A stretch of 7,303 nt of DNA from Thiobacillus sp. (lineage in GTDB: Bacteria; Pseudomonadota; Gammaproteobacteria; Burkholderiales; Thiobacillaceae), in assembly GCA_011391285.1 (NCBI GenBank), contig JAABQU010000014.1:1-7303 (forward strand), written 5' to 3'. Position 1 is the stretch's first letter, and each line of letters starts with the position of its first letter. The position numbers were made by a program, and so were the translations under genes. Positions 1 to 7,303 of the stretch are shown piece by piece. Under the pieces are notes generated by a model. That model searched no databases and was not told the origin of the DNA. It worked only from the letters and a program-made list of their open reading frames with translations.

Positions 1-777
1 GAATCGCTGATGCTGACGGATGACGAAAACATCATCGACCTGCAATTCGCCGTGCAGTACATCCTGAAAGACCCCAAGGCGTATCTGTTCGTCAACCGGT
101 CGCCCGACGAGTCGGTGCTGCAGGTGGCTGAAACCGCAATGCGCGAGATCGTCGGCAGGAACAAAATGGATTTCGTGCTGTATGAAGGTCGTGCCGAAAT
201 CGCTGCGCGCGCCAAGGTGCTGATGCAGCAGATTCTCGATCGCTACGACACCGGCATCAGCATCAGCCAGGTGACGCTGCAGAACATCCAGCCGCCCGAG
301 CAGGTGCAGGCGGCGTTCGACGACGCGGTCAAGGCGGGTCAGGATCGCGAGCGTTCGAAGAATGAAGCCGAGGCCTACTTCAACGATGTGGTGCCACGTG
401 CCCGCGGCCTGGCTTCGCGCCTGAAGGCGGAATCCGAGGGGTACAAGCAGGCGGTGATAGCCAACTCCGAGGGTGAAGCGAGCCGCTTCGTCCAGATTGC
501 CACCGAATATCAGAAGGCGCCGCAGGTCACTCGCCAGCGGATGTATCTCGACACCATGCAAACCGTCATGAACAACACGAGCAAAGTCCTGGTAGACCAG
601 AAAGCCGGCAACAGCCTGCTCTACCTGCCGCTTGATAAATTACAGCAGATCGTCAGCCAGCCCTACAGTGGCGCGGCGGAATTGCCTACGCAGCCGCCTG
701 CTGCGATGACCCCCGGAACAGTGGATACACGTTCGCGCGATGCCTTACGCAACCGTGACCGGGAGGAGCGGCCATGA
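1..777 (+). CDS. hflK: HflK, FtsH protease regulatory subunit (5' truncated by window)
   Basis: HflK is a membrane-anchored SPFH/prohibitin-family protein that forms a large periplasmic complex with HflC around the AAA+ protease FtsH and modulates its action on membrane and short-lived substrates. The frame is open from base 1, so the gene starts upstream; 258 residues are visible, against about 420 for E. coli HflK, so the N-terminal cytoplasmic part, membrane segment and start of the SPFH domain are missing. Visible family landmarks are MLTDDENIIDLQFAVQY near the left edge, the segment NIQPPEQVQAAFDDAVKAGQDRE, an Ala/Glu-rich coiled-coil stretch (EAEAYFNDVVPRA onward) and LLYLPLDKLQQIV near the end of the conserved part. 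The last 40 or so residues are Pro/Thr-rich and then charged, as is usual for the variable HflK tail. The stop overlaps the hflC start by 4 nt (ATGA), indicating co-translation with its partner. The promoter lies outside the window. Confidence 0.96.
   Translation, partial: ESLMLTDDENIIDLQFAVQYILKDPKAYLFVNRSPDESVLQVAETAMREIVGRNKMDFVLYEGRAEIAARAKVLMQQILDRYDTGISISQVTLQNIQPPEQVQAAFDDAVKAGQDRERSKNEAEAYFNDVVPRARGLASRLKAESEGYKQAVIANSEGEASRFVQIATEYQKAPQVTRQRMYLDTMQTVMNNTSKVLVDQKAGNSLLYLPLDKLQQIVSQPYSGAAELPTQPPAAMTPGTVDTRSRDALRNRDREERP
762..766 (+). promoter_or_regulatory. Shine-Dalgarno site of hflC
   Basis: GGAGG lies 7 nt before the hflC ATG, within the last codons of hflK (Arg-Glu-Glu-Arg). It is the strongest ribosome binding site in the window. 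It fixes the hflC start at 774 and suggests that hflC can be initiated independently as well as by coupling to hflK. Confidence 0.75.
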
Positions 778-1655
778 ACAAGCATCTCGGAACCTTGCTG
801 ATCGTCCTGCTGGTCGCCCTGGTGGTACTGAGCGCCAGCATGTTCACCGTCGACCAACGGCAGAACGCCCTGGTGTTCCAGCTTGGCGAGGTGGTATCGG
901 TCAAGACCAAGCCCGGCCTTTATTTCAAGCTGCCGCTGGTGCAGAACGTCCGTTTTTTCGATACGCGCATTCAGACGCTGGATTCGGTCGAACCGGAGCG
1001 TTTCATTACCTCGGAAAAAAAGAACGTGCTGGTGGATTCCTTCATCAAGTGGCGCGTGATCGATGCGAAGCAGTTCTACGTTTCGGTGGGCGGCGACGAA
1101 ACCCGCGCACAGATTCGCTTGAATCAGGCGGTCAACGACGGCCTGCGTGCCGAATTCGGCAAGCGCACCATCAACGACGTGGTCTCGGGCCAGCGTGACG
1201 AGGTCATGAACCTGATTCGTACCAAGGCCGATCAGGATGCGCGCAAAATCGGCGTGCAGGTGGTGGACGTGCGAATCAAGCGGGTCGACCTGCCGGAAAC
1301 CGTTTCCGAAAACGTTTATCGCAGGATGGAGGCCGAACGCAAGCAGGTGGCCAACCAACTGCGCTCGACCGGCGCGGCCGAGGCCGAAACGATCAAGGCC
1401 GATGCCGACAAGCAGAAGGAAGTGATCATTGCCGAGGCCTACCGTGATGCCCAGCGCATCAAGGGTGAGGGCGATGCCAAGGCCTCTGCGATCTATGCGG
1501 CAGCCTACGGCAGGAATCCCGAGTTCTATGCGTTTTACCGGTCGATGCAAGCCTATCGTGAAAGCTTCAAGAGCAAGAGCGACGTGATGGTGCTCGACCC
1601 CAGCGCTGACTTCTTCAAATACATGAAGAACCCGCGTGCCGCTGGCGGTAAATGA
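774..1655 (+). CDS. hflC: HflC, FtsH protease regulatory subunit
   Basis: HflC is the partner of HflK in the HflKC complex that encloses and modulates FtsH at the inner membrane. The 293-residue product is normal for the family (E. coli 334). A signal-anchor helix is visible at about residues 5-25 (LLIVLLVALVVLSASMF), followed at once by the SPFH start DQRQNALVFQLGEVV. Further landmarks are PGLYFKLPLVQNVRFFDTRI (about 44-63), ITSEKKNVLVDSFIKWRV (about 79-96) and DVRIKRVDLPETVSENVYRRM (about 164-184). A long Ala/Glu/Lys coiled coil follows (about 185-245), then a conserved end with FYAFYRSMQAY and VMVLDPSADFFKYM. The start is set by the strong GGAGG site and the position of the anchor helix. 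It overlaps hflK by 4 nt upstream and the DUF2065 gene by 4 nt downstream, so the three genes form a translationally coupled unit. Confidence 0.97.
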   Translation: MNKHLGTLLIVLLVALVVLSASMFTVDQRQNALVFQLGEVVSVKTKPGLYFKLPLVQNVRFFDTRIQTLDSVEPERFITSEKKNVLVDSFIKWRVIDAKQFYVSVGGDETRAQIRLNQAVNDGLRAEFGKRTINDVVSGQRDEVMNLIRTKADQDARKIGVQVVDVRIKRVDLPETVSENVYRRMEAERKQVANQLRSTGAAEAETIKADADKQKEVIIAEAYRDAQRIKGEGDAKASAIYAAAYGRNPEFYAFYRSMQAYRESFKSKSDVMVLDPSADFFKYMKNPRAAGGK

Positions 1656-1840
1656 CCGGATTGAACTGGCTTGCTGCAGTCGGCCTGTTGCTGGTGATCG
1701 AAGGGGTGCTGCCGTTTGCCGCCCCCGCCATCTGGCGTGACGGCTTTCGCCGGATGCTGGAACTCAGCGACGGTCAGTTGCGTTTCATCGGCGCTGCCTC
1801 GATGTTGGGCGGCGTTTTTTTGTTGATGATGTTGAATTGA
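1652..1840 (+). CDS. DUF2065 family small membrane protein (YjeT-like)
   Basis: This is a 62-residue protein of the DUF2065/YjeT type, whose biochemical role is not established. Two hydrophobic segments are visible: about residues 4-26 (LNWLAAVGLLLVIEGVLPFAAP) and about 44-61 (FIGAASMLGGVFLLMML). A short basic/acidic connector WRDGFRRMLELSDGQ lies between them, so a two-helix inner-membrane hairpin is likely. E. coli carries yjeT directly after hflC and before purA, and the same place here supports the call. The start overlaps the hflC stop in an ATGA, with only a weak GGCGG-like ribosome site, so translation probably depends on coupling to hflC. The last 50 bases also contain a terminator-like hairpin (separate entry). 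The location suggests a link with HflKC/FtsH, but that is inference from position only. Confidence 0.85.
   Translation: MTGLNWLAAVGLLLVIEGVLPFAAPAIWRDGFRRMLELSDGQLRFIGAASMLGGVFLLMMLN
1792..1821 (+). terminator. Possible intrinsic terminator/attenuator inside the end of the DUF2065 gene
   Basis: CGCTGCCT (1792-1799) can pair with GGGCGGCG (1807-1814): 8 bp, six G-C and two G-U, with a 7-nt loop CGATGTT. It is followed directly by seven T residues (1815-1821). This is the layout of a Rho-independent terminator, but it lies within coding sequence, where translating ribosomes would often prevent folding. The T run also encodes Val-Phe-Leu of a membrane helix, so chance cannot be excluded. If active, it would lower read-through from hflKC into hisZ-purA. 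Confidence 0.35.
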
Positions 1841-1854
1841 AGTATTGAATCGAG

Positions 1855-4132
<2,278 letters not shown>

Positions 4133-4153
4133 TGGCTGGAATCGGCATTACAA

Positions 4154-4188
4154 AAGCAAAAAGCCGACACGAGGTCGGCTTTTTGCTT
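4154..4188. terminator. Bidirectional Rho-independent terminator between purA and tRNA-Leu
   Basis: A perfect 15-bp inverted repeat has a 5-base loop. The left arm is AAGC-AAAAA-GCCGAC (4154-4168), the loop ACGAG (4169-4173), and the right arm GTCGGC-TTTTT-GCTT (4174-4188). Read on the + strand, the GC-rich core GCCGAC/GTCGGC is followed by TTTTT and ends the purA transcript. Read on the - strand, the same core is followed by TTTTTGCTTTTG and ends the tRNA-Leu transcript, whose CCA lies 5 nt before the hairpin. One element therefore serves two convergent units. Confidence 0.93.
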
Positions 4189-4193
4189 ACATC

Positions 4194-4278
4194 TGGTGCC
4201 CGGAAGAGGACTCGAACCTCCACACCTTGCGGCACACGGACCTGAACCGTGCGCGTCTACCAATTCCGCCATCTGGGC
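4194..4278 (-). tRNA. tRNA-Leu (anticodon CAG)
   Basis: The reverse strand reads as an 85-nt class II tRNA with encoded CCA. The 5' acceptor arm is GCCCAGA. The D arm has GCG/CGC around the GAATTGGTAGA loop. The anticodon stem CACGG/CCGTG encloses the loop TTCAGGT, with anticodon CAG at 4242-4244 (reads CUG). The long variable arm TGCC-GCAA-GGTG is typical of Leu/Ser tRNAs; with this anticodon and the Leu-type D arm it is leucine. The T arm is GGAGG-TTCGAGT-CCTCT, then TCCGGGC, discriminator A73 and CCA. The acceptor stem has one mismatch: A5 faces C68 (see findings). The other stems pair well, with one G-T wobble at the T-stem end and weak outer pairs in the variable arm. CTG is the dominant Leu codon in the neighbouring genes, so this is probably a heavily used tRNA. 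The gene has its own promoter and a terminator just after CCA, so it is a single-gene unit. Confidence 0.96.
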
Positions 4279-4283
4279 AATAA

Positions 4284-4319
4284 GGCGCGCATTCTAGAGA
4301 GCAGAGAATAGATTGTCAA
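4284..4319 (-). promoter_or_regulatory. Sigma70 promoter of tRNA-Leu with GC-rich discriminator
   Basis: On the reverse strand a perfect -35 TTGACA (4319-4314) is followed by an exact 17-bp spacer and the -10 TAGAAT (4296-4291, 5 of 6 consensus). The next seven bases, GCGCGCC (4290-4284), form a GC-rich discriminator of the kind known from rRNA and tRNA promoters under stringent (ppGpp/DksA) control. Transcription should start about 5 nt before the mature tRNA 5' end. The -35 box overlaps the possible TTG start of rnr and ends 5 bp before its ATG. Confidence 0.9.
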
Positions 4320-4324
4320 CGAAG

Positions 4325-6625
4325 ATGACTACAAAAAAATCCCGCAGTCGCGGCAGCAAACACCAGATTCCGGCGATCCGTCGGGCCGACCCCTTTTACG
4401 AGCGCGAGGTCGAGCGCTACGAGTCGCCGCTGCCCAGCCGTGAATACATCCTGCAACTGCTGACCGATGCGGGCTGCCCGGTCGATGCCGACGCCTTTGC
4501 CGAGCAACTGCTGATCACCGAAGCCGAACGCGACCTGTTCCAGCGCCGTCTCGGCGCGATGCAACGCGATGGCCAGTTGATGCTCAACCGCAAACGCCAG
4601 CTCTGTCTGCCGGAGAAGCTCGACCTCATCAAGGGCCGCGTCGAAGGCCATCCGGACGGCTTCGGCTTCGTGGTGCCGGAAGAGGGCGGCGACGACCTCT
4701 ACATGTCGCCCAAGGAAATGCACCGCGTGCTGCACGGCGACAAGGTGCTGGTGCGGGTGGCCGGCTTCGACCGGCGCGGCCGCCGCGAGGCCAAGATCGT
4801 CGAGGTGCTGGAGCACGTCAACCAGTTCATCGTCGGCCGCTATTACACCGAGGGCGGCGTCGGCTTCCTGATCGCCGAGAACCGCCGCATCAACCAGGAC
4901 ATCCTGGTGCCTGCCGAACATGCGGGTGCCGCACGTTCCGGACAGGTGGTCACGGTGGAAATCATCACCCAGCCCGGCGCGCACAACGAGGCGGTGGGGC
5001 GGGTGTCCGAGATTCTGGGCAGCTTTACCGGCCCCGGCATGGAAATCGAGATCGCGCTGCGCAAGCACGACCTGCCCTACGTGTTCCCGCCCGAGGTCGA
5101 GGCGCAGGCAACCAAGCTGCCGAAAAAGGTGCTGAAGAAGGACATGGAGGGGCGCGAGGATATCCGCCATCTGCCACTCGTCACCATCGACGGCGAGACC
5201 GCGCGCGATTTCGACGACGCCGTGTACTGCGAACCGCTCGGCCGCAGCGGCTTCCGCCTGGTGGTGGCGATTGCCGACGTCAGCCACTACGTGAAACCCA
5301 GGGATGCGCTCGACAGCGAAGGCTTCAACCGCGGCAACTCGGTGTATTTCCCGCGCCGGGTCATCCCCATGCTGCCCGAAGCGCTGTCCAACGGCTTGTG
5401 CTCGCTCAACCCCGAAGTCGACCGCCTGGCGATGGTGTGCGACATGCAGATCAGCAGCACCGGCAGCGTCAAGGAATACCGTTTCTACCCGGCGGTGATT
5501 TTTTCGCACGCGCGCCTCACCTACAACCAGGTGTGGGACTGGCTCTCCGGCACCGCCCAGCCGGACAAGCAGCAGGCTGCGCTGATGCCGCACCTGCAGG
5601 CGCTCGACAAGCTGTTCCGCACGCTGCTGAAGGCGCGTGCCAAGCGCGGTGCCATCGATTTCGGCTCGACCGAGACGCAGATCATTTTCGACGACCAGGG
5701 CAAGATCAGGGAGATCGTGCCGGTGATCCGCAACGACGCCCACCGCATCATCGAGGAATGCATGCTGGCGGCCAACGTCTGCGCGTCGGACTACCTGCAC
5801 GAGAACAAGCAGCCCGCGCTGTTCCGCGTGCACGAAGGGCCGACGACGGAGAAACTCGCTGCGCTGCGCGGCTTTCTCGCCGAATTCGGCCTCGATCTCG
5901 GTGGCGGCGAAAAGCCGCACGCCAAGGACTACGCTGCGCTGCTGGAGAAGATCAAGGATCGTCCCGATCATGGCCTGCTGCAGACCGTGATGCTGCGTTC
6001 GCTCCGGCAGGCGGTCTACAGCCCGGACAACAAGGGCCACTTCGGCCTGGCCTACGAGGCCTACACCCACTTCACCTCGCCGATCCGTCGCTATCCCGAC
6101 CTGCTGGTACATCGCGGCATCAAGGCCGTGCTGAACGGCGAAAAACTGCCCGCCAAGGGCCTGGCCGAAATCGGCACCCACTGCTCGATGACCGAACGCC
6201 GCGCCGACGACGCCACCCGCGACGTCGACGCCTGGCTGAAGACCTACTTCATGCAGGATCGGATCGGCGACGAATACAACGGCACCGTCAGCGCGGTGAC
6301 CAGCTTCGGCATGTTCGTGGCGATCGACGACATCTTCATCGAGGGCCTGGTCCATGTCTCCGAACTCGGCCAGGACTACTTCCACTTCGACCAGGCCAAG
6401 CACATGATGCTCGGCGAGCGCACCGGGAAAAGCTATCGCCTGGGCGACCGCGTGCGCATCAAGGTGATGCGCGCCGACATCGAGACCAGCAAGATCGATT
6501 TCAGCCTGGTCGAACAGGACACCTCTGCCCAGGACATGCAGCGCGCGTTCTCGCAATCGGCATCTGAAAAGAAATCCGGCAAGCCTCGATCCGGCAAATC
6601 AAAATCGGGCGGCAGGAAGCCATGA
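4325..6625 (+). CDS. rnr: Ribonuclease R (3'-5' exoribonuclease, RNB family)
   Basis: RNase R degrades structured RNA processively from the 3' end without a separate helicase and acts in mRNA and rRNA decay and quality control. Domains counted from the ATG (766 residues): winged-helix N-domain about 30-90 (PSREYILQLL...), cold-shock/OB domain from about 101 (LIKGRVEGHPDGFGFV), a second OB domain to about 240, RNB catalytic domain about 265-590, S1 domain about 646-731 (GDEYNGTVSAVTSFGMFVAID), and a basic tail. The catalytic acidic cluster DGETARDFDD is complete at D289, D295, D297 and D298 (E. coli D272, D278, D280, D281), and HFTSPIRRYPDL begins near 582. The start is uncertain: ATG 4325 has no clear ribosome site, while in-frame TTG 4313 (4 residues longer) has a weak AGCAG/AGAG stretch upstream; a stop at 4295-4297 excludes anything earlier. 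The stop overlaps the rlmB start (ATGA). I found no convincing forward promoter. Confidence 0.96.
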   Translation: MTTKKSRSRGSKHQIPAIRRADPFYEREVERYESPLPSREYILQLLTDAGCPVDADAFAEQLLITEAERDLFQRRLGAMQRDGQLMLNRKRQLCLPEKLDLIKGRVEGHPDGFGFVVPEEGGDDLYMSPKEMHRVLHGDKVLVRVAGFDRRGRREAKIVEVLEHVNQFIVGRYYTEGGVGFLIAENRRINQDILVPAEHAGAARSGQVVTVEIITQPGAHNEAVGRVSEILGSFTGPGMEIEIALRKHDLPYVFPPEVEAQATKLPKKVLKKDMEGREDIRHLPLVTIDGETARDFDDAVYCEPLGRSGFRLVVAIADVSHYVKPRDALDSEGFNRGNSVYFPRRVIPMLPEALSNGLCSLNPEVDRLAMVCDMQISSTGSVKEYRFYPAVIFSHARLTYNQVWDWLSGTAQPDKQQAALMPHLQALDKLFRTLLKARAKRGAIDFGSTETQIIFDDQGKIREIVPVIRNDAHRIIEECMLAANVCASDYLHENKQPALFRVHEGPTTEKLAALRGFLAEFGLDLGGGEKPHAKDYAALLEKIKDRPDHGLLQTVMLRSLRQAVYSPDNKGHFGLAYEAYTHFTSPIRRYPDLLVHRGIKAVLNGEKLPAKGLAEIGTHCSMTERRADDATRDVDAWLKTYFMQDRIGDEYNGTVSAVTSFGMFVAIDDIFIEGLVHVSELGQDYFHFDQAKHMMLGERTGKSYRLGDRVRIKVMRADIETSKIDFSLVEQDTSAQDMQRAFSQSASEKKSGKPRSGKSKSGGRKP
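6575..6619 (+). repeat. Degenerate 15-bp tandem repeat in the RNase R tail
   Basis: The end of rnr encodes SGKPR-SGKSK-SGGRK, three copies of a five-residue basic unit with a 15-nt period. ATCCGGCAA occurs exactly at 6574-6582 and 6589-6597, while the third copy has diverged. Lys/Ser/Gly-rich tails are usual in RNase R and are thought to help RNA or ribosome binding; the repeat suggests growth by slippage. Confidence 0.6.
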
Positions 6626-7303
6626 GCGAGAAGTCCGCCGAAAAACTGATCTATGGTTTTCATGCCGTGCTGGCGCGGCTGCGGCAAGACCCATCCGGCG
6701 TACTGGAAATTTATCTTGATCTGACCCGGCGCGATGCGCGCGCGCGCGATCTGGTCAAACAAGCGAAGGACAACCAGGTCGGGCTCGCGCAGGTGGAAGC
6801 CGATCGCCTGACCCGGCTGGTCGGCAAGAACGCCAATCATCAGGGCGTGGTCGCCCGCGTCAAGCCGGTGGCGCTGACGCATTCGCTCGACGAAGTGCTG
6901 GAAAACATCAAGGGTCCGCCGCTGCTGGTCATCCTCGACGGCGTCACCGATCCGCATAATCTGGGCGCGATCATGCGTTCGGCCGACGCCTTCGGCGTGC
7001 ACGCCGTCATCGCGCCGAAGGACAACGCCGTCGGCATCAACGCCACGGTGGAAAAGGTCGCCTCGGGTGCCGCCGAAACCGTGCCCTACATCATGGTCAC
7101 CAACCTCGCGCGCACCATCGAAGACCTCAAGGAACACAACATCTGGGTCATCGCCGCCGACATGGACGGCGACCAGCCCCTGTCCGGCATCGACGCCAAG
7201 ACCGGCATTGCCTGGGTGCTCGGCGCCGAAGGCGCCGGCATCCGCCGCCTGGTCAAGCAGAGCTGCGACCAGGTCGCGCGCATCCCCATCGGCGGCACGG
7301 TGG
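6622..7303 (+). CDS. rlmB: RlmB, 23S rRNA (guanosine-2'-O-)-methyltransferase (3' truncated by window)
   Basis: RlmB is a SPOUT-class (TrmH/SpoU family) enzyme that uses SAM to methylate the 2'-O of G2251 in the P loop of 23S rRNA. The frame is open to the window edge: 227 of roughly 245-250 residues are visible. The N-terminal substrate-binding domain begins EKLIYGFHAVLARLR and includes NHQGVVARVKP near 75-85. The SPOUT domain shows motif 1 at 106-119 (DGVTDPHNLGAIMR) and motif 2 at 198-210 (WVLGAEGAGIRRL). Motif 3 has just begun (IPIGGTV at 221-227), and its expected Glu-Ser-Leu-Asn continuation lies beyond the edge. The ATG overlaps the rnr stop in an ATGA, with AGGA 4 nt upstream inside rnr codons, so the two are cotranscribed and probably coupled. 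The same rnr-rlmB pair is found in E. coli. Confidence 0.95.
   Translation, partial: MSEKSAEKLIYGFHAVLARLRQDPSGVLEIYLDLTRRDARARDLVKQAKDNQVGLAQVEADRLTRLVGKNANHQGVVARVKPVALTHSLDEVLENIKGPPLLVILDGVTDPHNLGAIMRSADAFGVHAVIAPKDNAVGINATVEKVASGAAETVPYIMVTNLARTIEDLKEHNIWVIAADMDGDQPLSGIDAKTGIAWVLGAEGAGIRRLVKQSCDQVARIPIGGTV

Noticed and set aside
663..1550. 295-codon reverse open frame over hflC
   Set aside because: It is in register with hflC and explained by codon bias; the sense strand is a complete HflC.
4316..6556. 746-codon open frame on the reverse strand covering nearly all of rnr
   Set aside because: It is in exact codon register with rnr, so its stops could arise only from sense TTA, CTA or TCA codons, which this GC-rich gene avoids. 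The product is His/Val/Asp-rich with no recognisable domain, while the sense strand encodes complete RNase R.
5398..6567. 389-codon forward open frame within rnr in another frame
   Set aside because: The Arg/Ala/Gly/Pro-rich product is typical of a shifted frame in GC-rich DNA; the rnr frame carries the RNB and S1 motifs through this stretch.

Overview
The window looks like ordinary housekeeping chromosome from a GC-rich betaproteobacterium. The supports are gene content, strongly G/C-ending codons (CTG is the dominant Leu codon; TTA, CTA and TCA are nearly absent from purA and rnr) and protein resemblance to betaproteobacterial homologues as I remember them. The order hflK-hflC-DUF2065 (yjeT-like)-hisZ-purA-(tRNA-Leu, reverse)-rnr-rlmB resembles the E. 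coli order hflX-hflK-hflC-yjeT-purA-nsrR-rnr-rlmB, with hisZ inserted before purA and a reverse tRNA gene where nsrR would be. A Thiobacillus/Nitrosomonadales-like source is plausible but cannot be proved from sequence alone.

Layout: bases 1-777 hold the 3' part of hflK, followed by hflC (774-1655) and a 62-residue DUF2065 membrane protein (1652-1840), joined by ATGA overlaps. hisZ (1855-2820) and purA (2834-4132) follow in the same direction with gaps of 14 and 13 nt. This gives one co-directional block for membrane protease control (HflKC on FtsH), a histidine biosynthesis regulatory subunit and AMP synthesis. A terminator-like hairpin with a T7 run near the end of the DUF2065 gene may partly separate the Hfl genes from hisZ-purA. 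The block ends at a perfect 15-bp hairpin (4154-4188) that can serve as terminator from both sides.

The 192-nt gap between purA and rnr (180 nt if rnr starts at TTG 4313) is nearly filled by a reverse-strand tRNA-Leu(CAG) gene (4194-4278). It has a near-consensus sigma70 promoter and a GC-rich discriminator, and its -35 box lies at the very start of rnr. From there rnr (RNase R) and rlmB (23S rRNA Gm2251 methyltransferase, cut by the window end) run rightward, overlapping by ATGA: an RNA decay/rRNA modification pair.

I found no mobile element, CRISPR array, phage gene or unknown defence-like system. The points worth a second look are small: the compact tRNA/rnr promoter region, a mismatch in the tRNA acceptor stem, a C-terminally short HisZ, the possible internal attenuator, and a tandemly repeated basic tail on RNase R.
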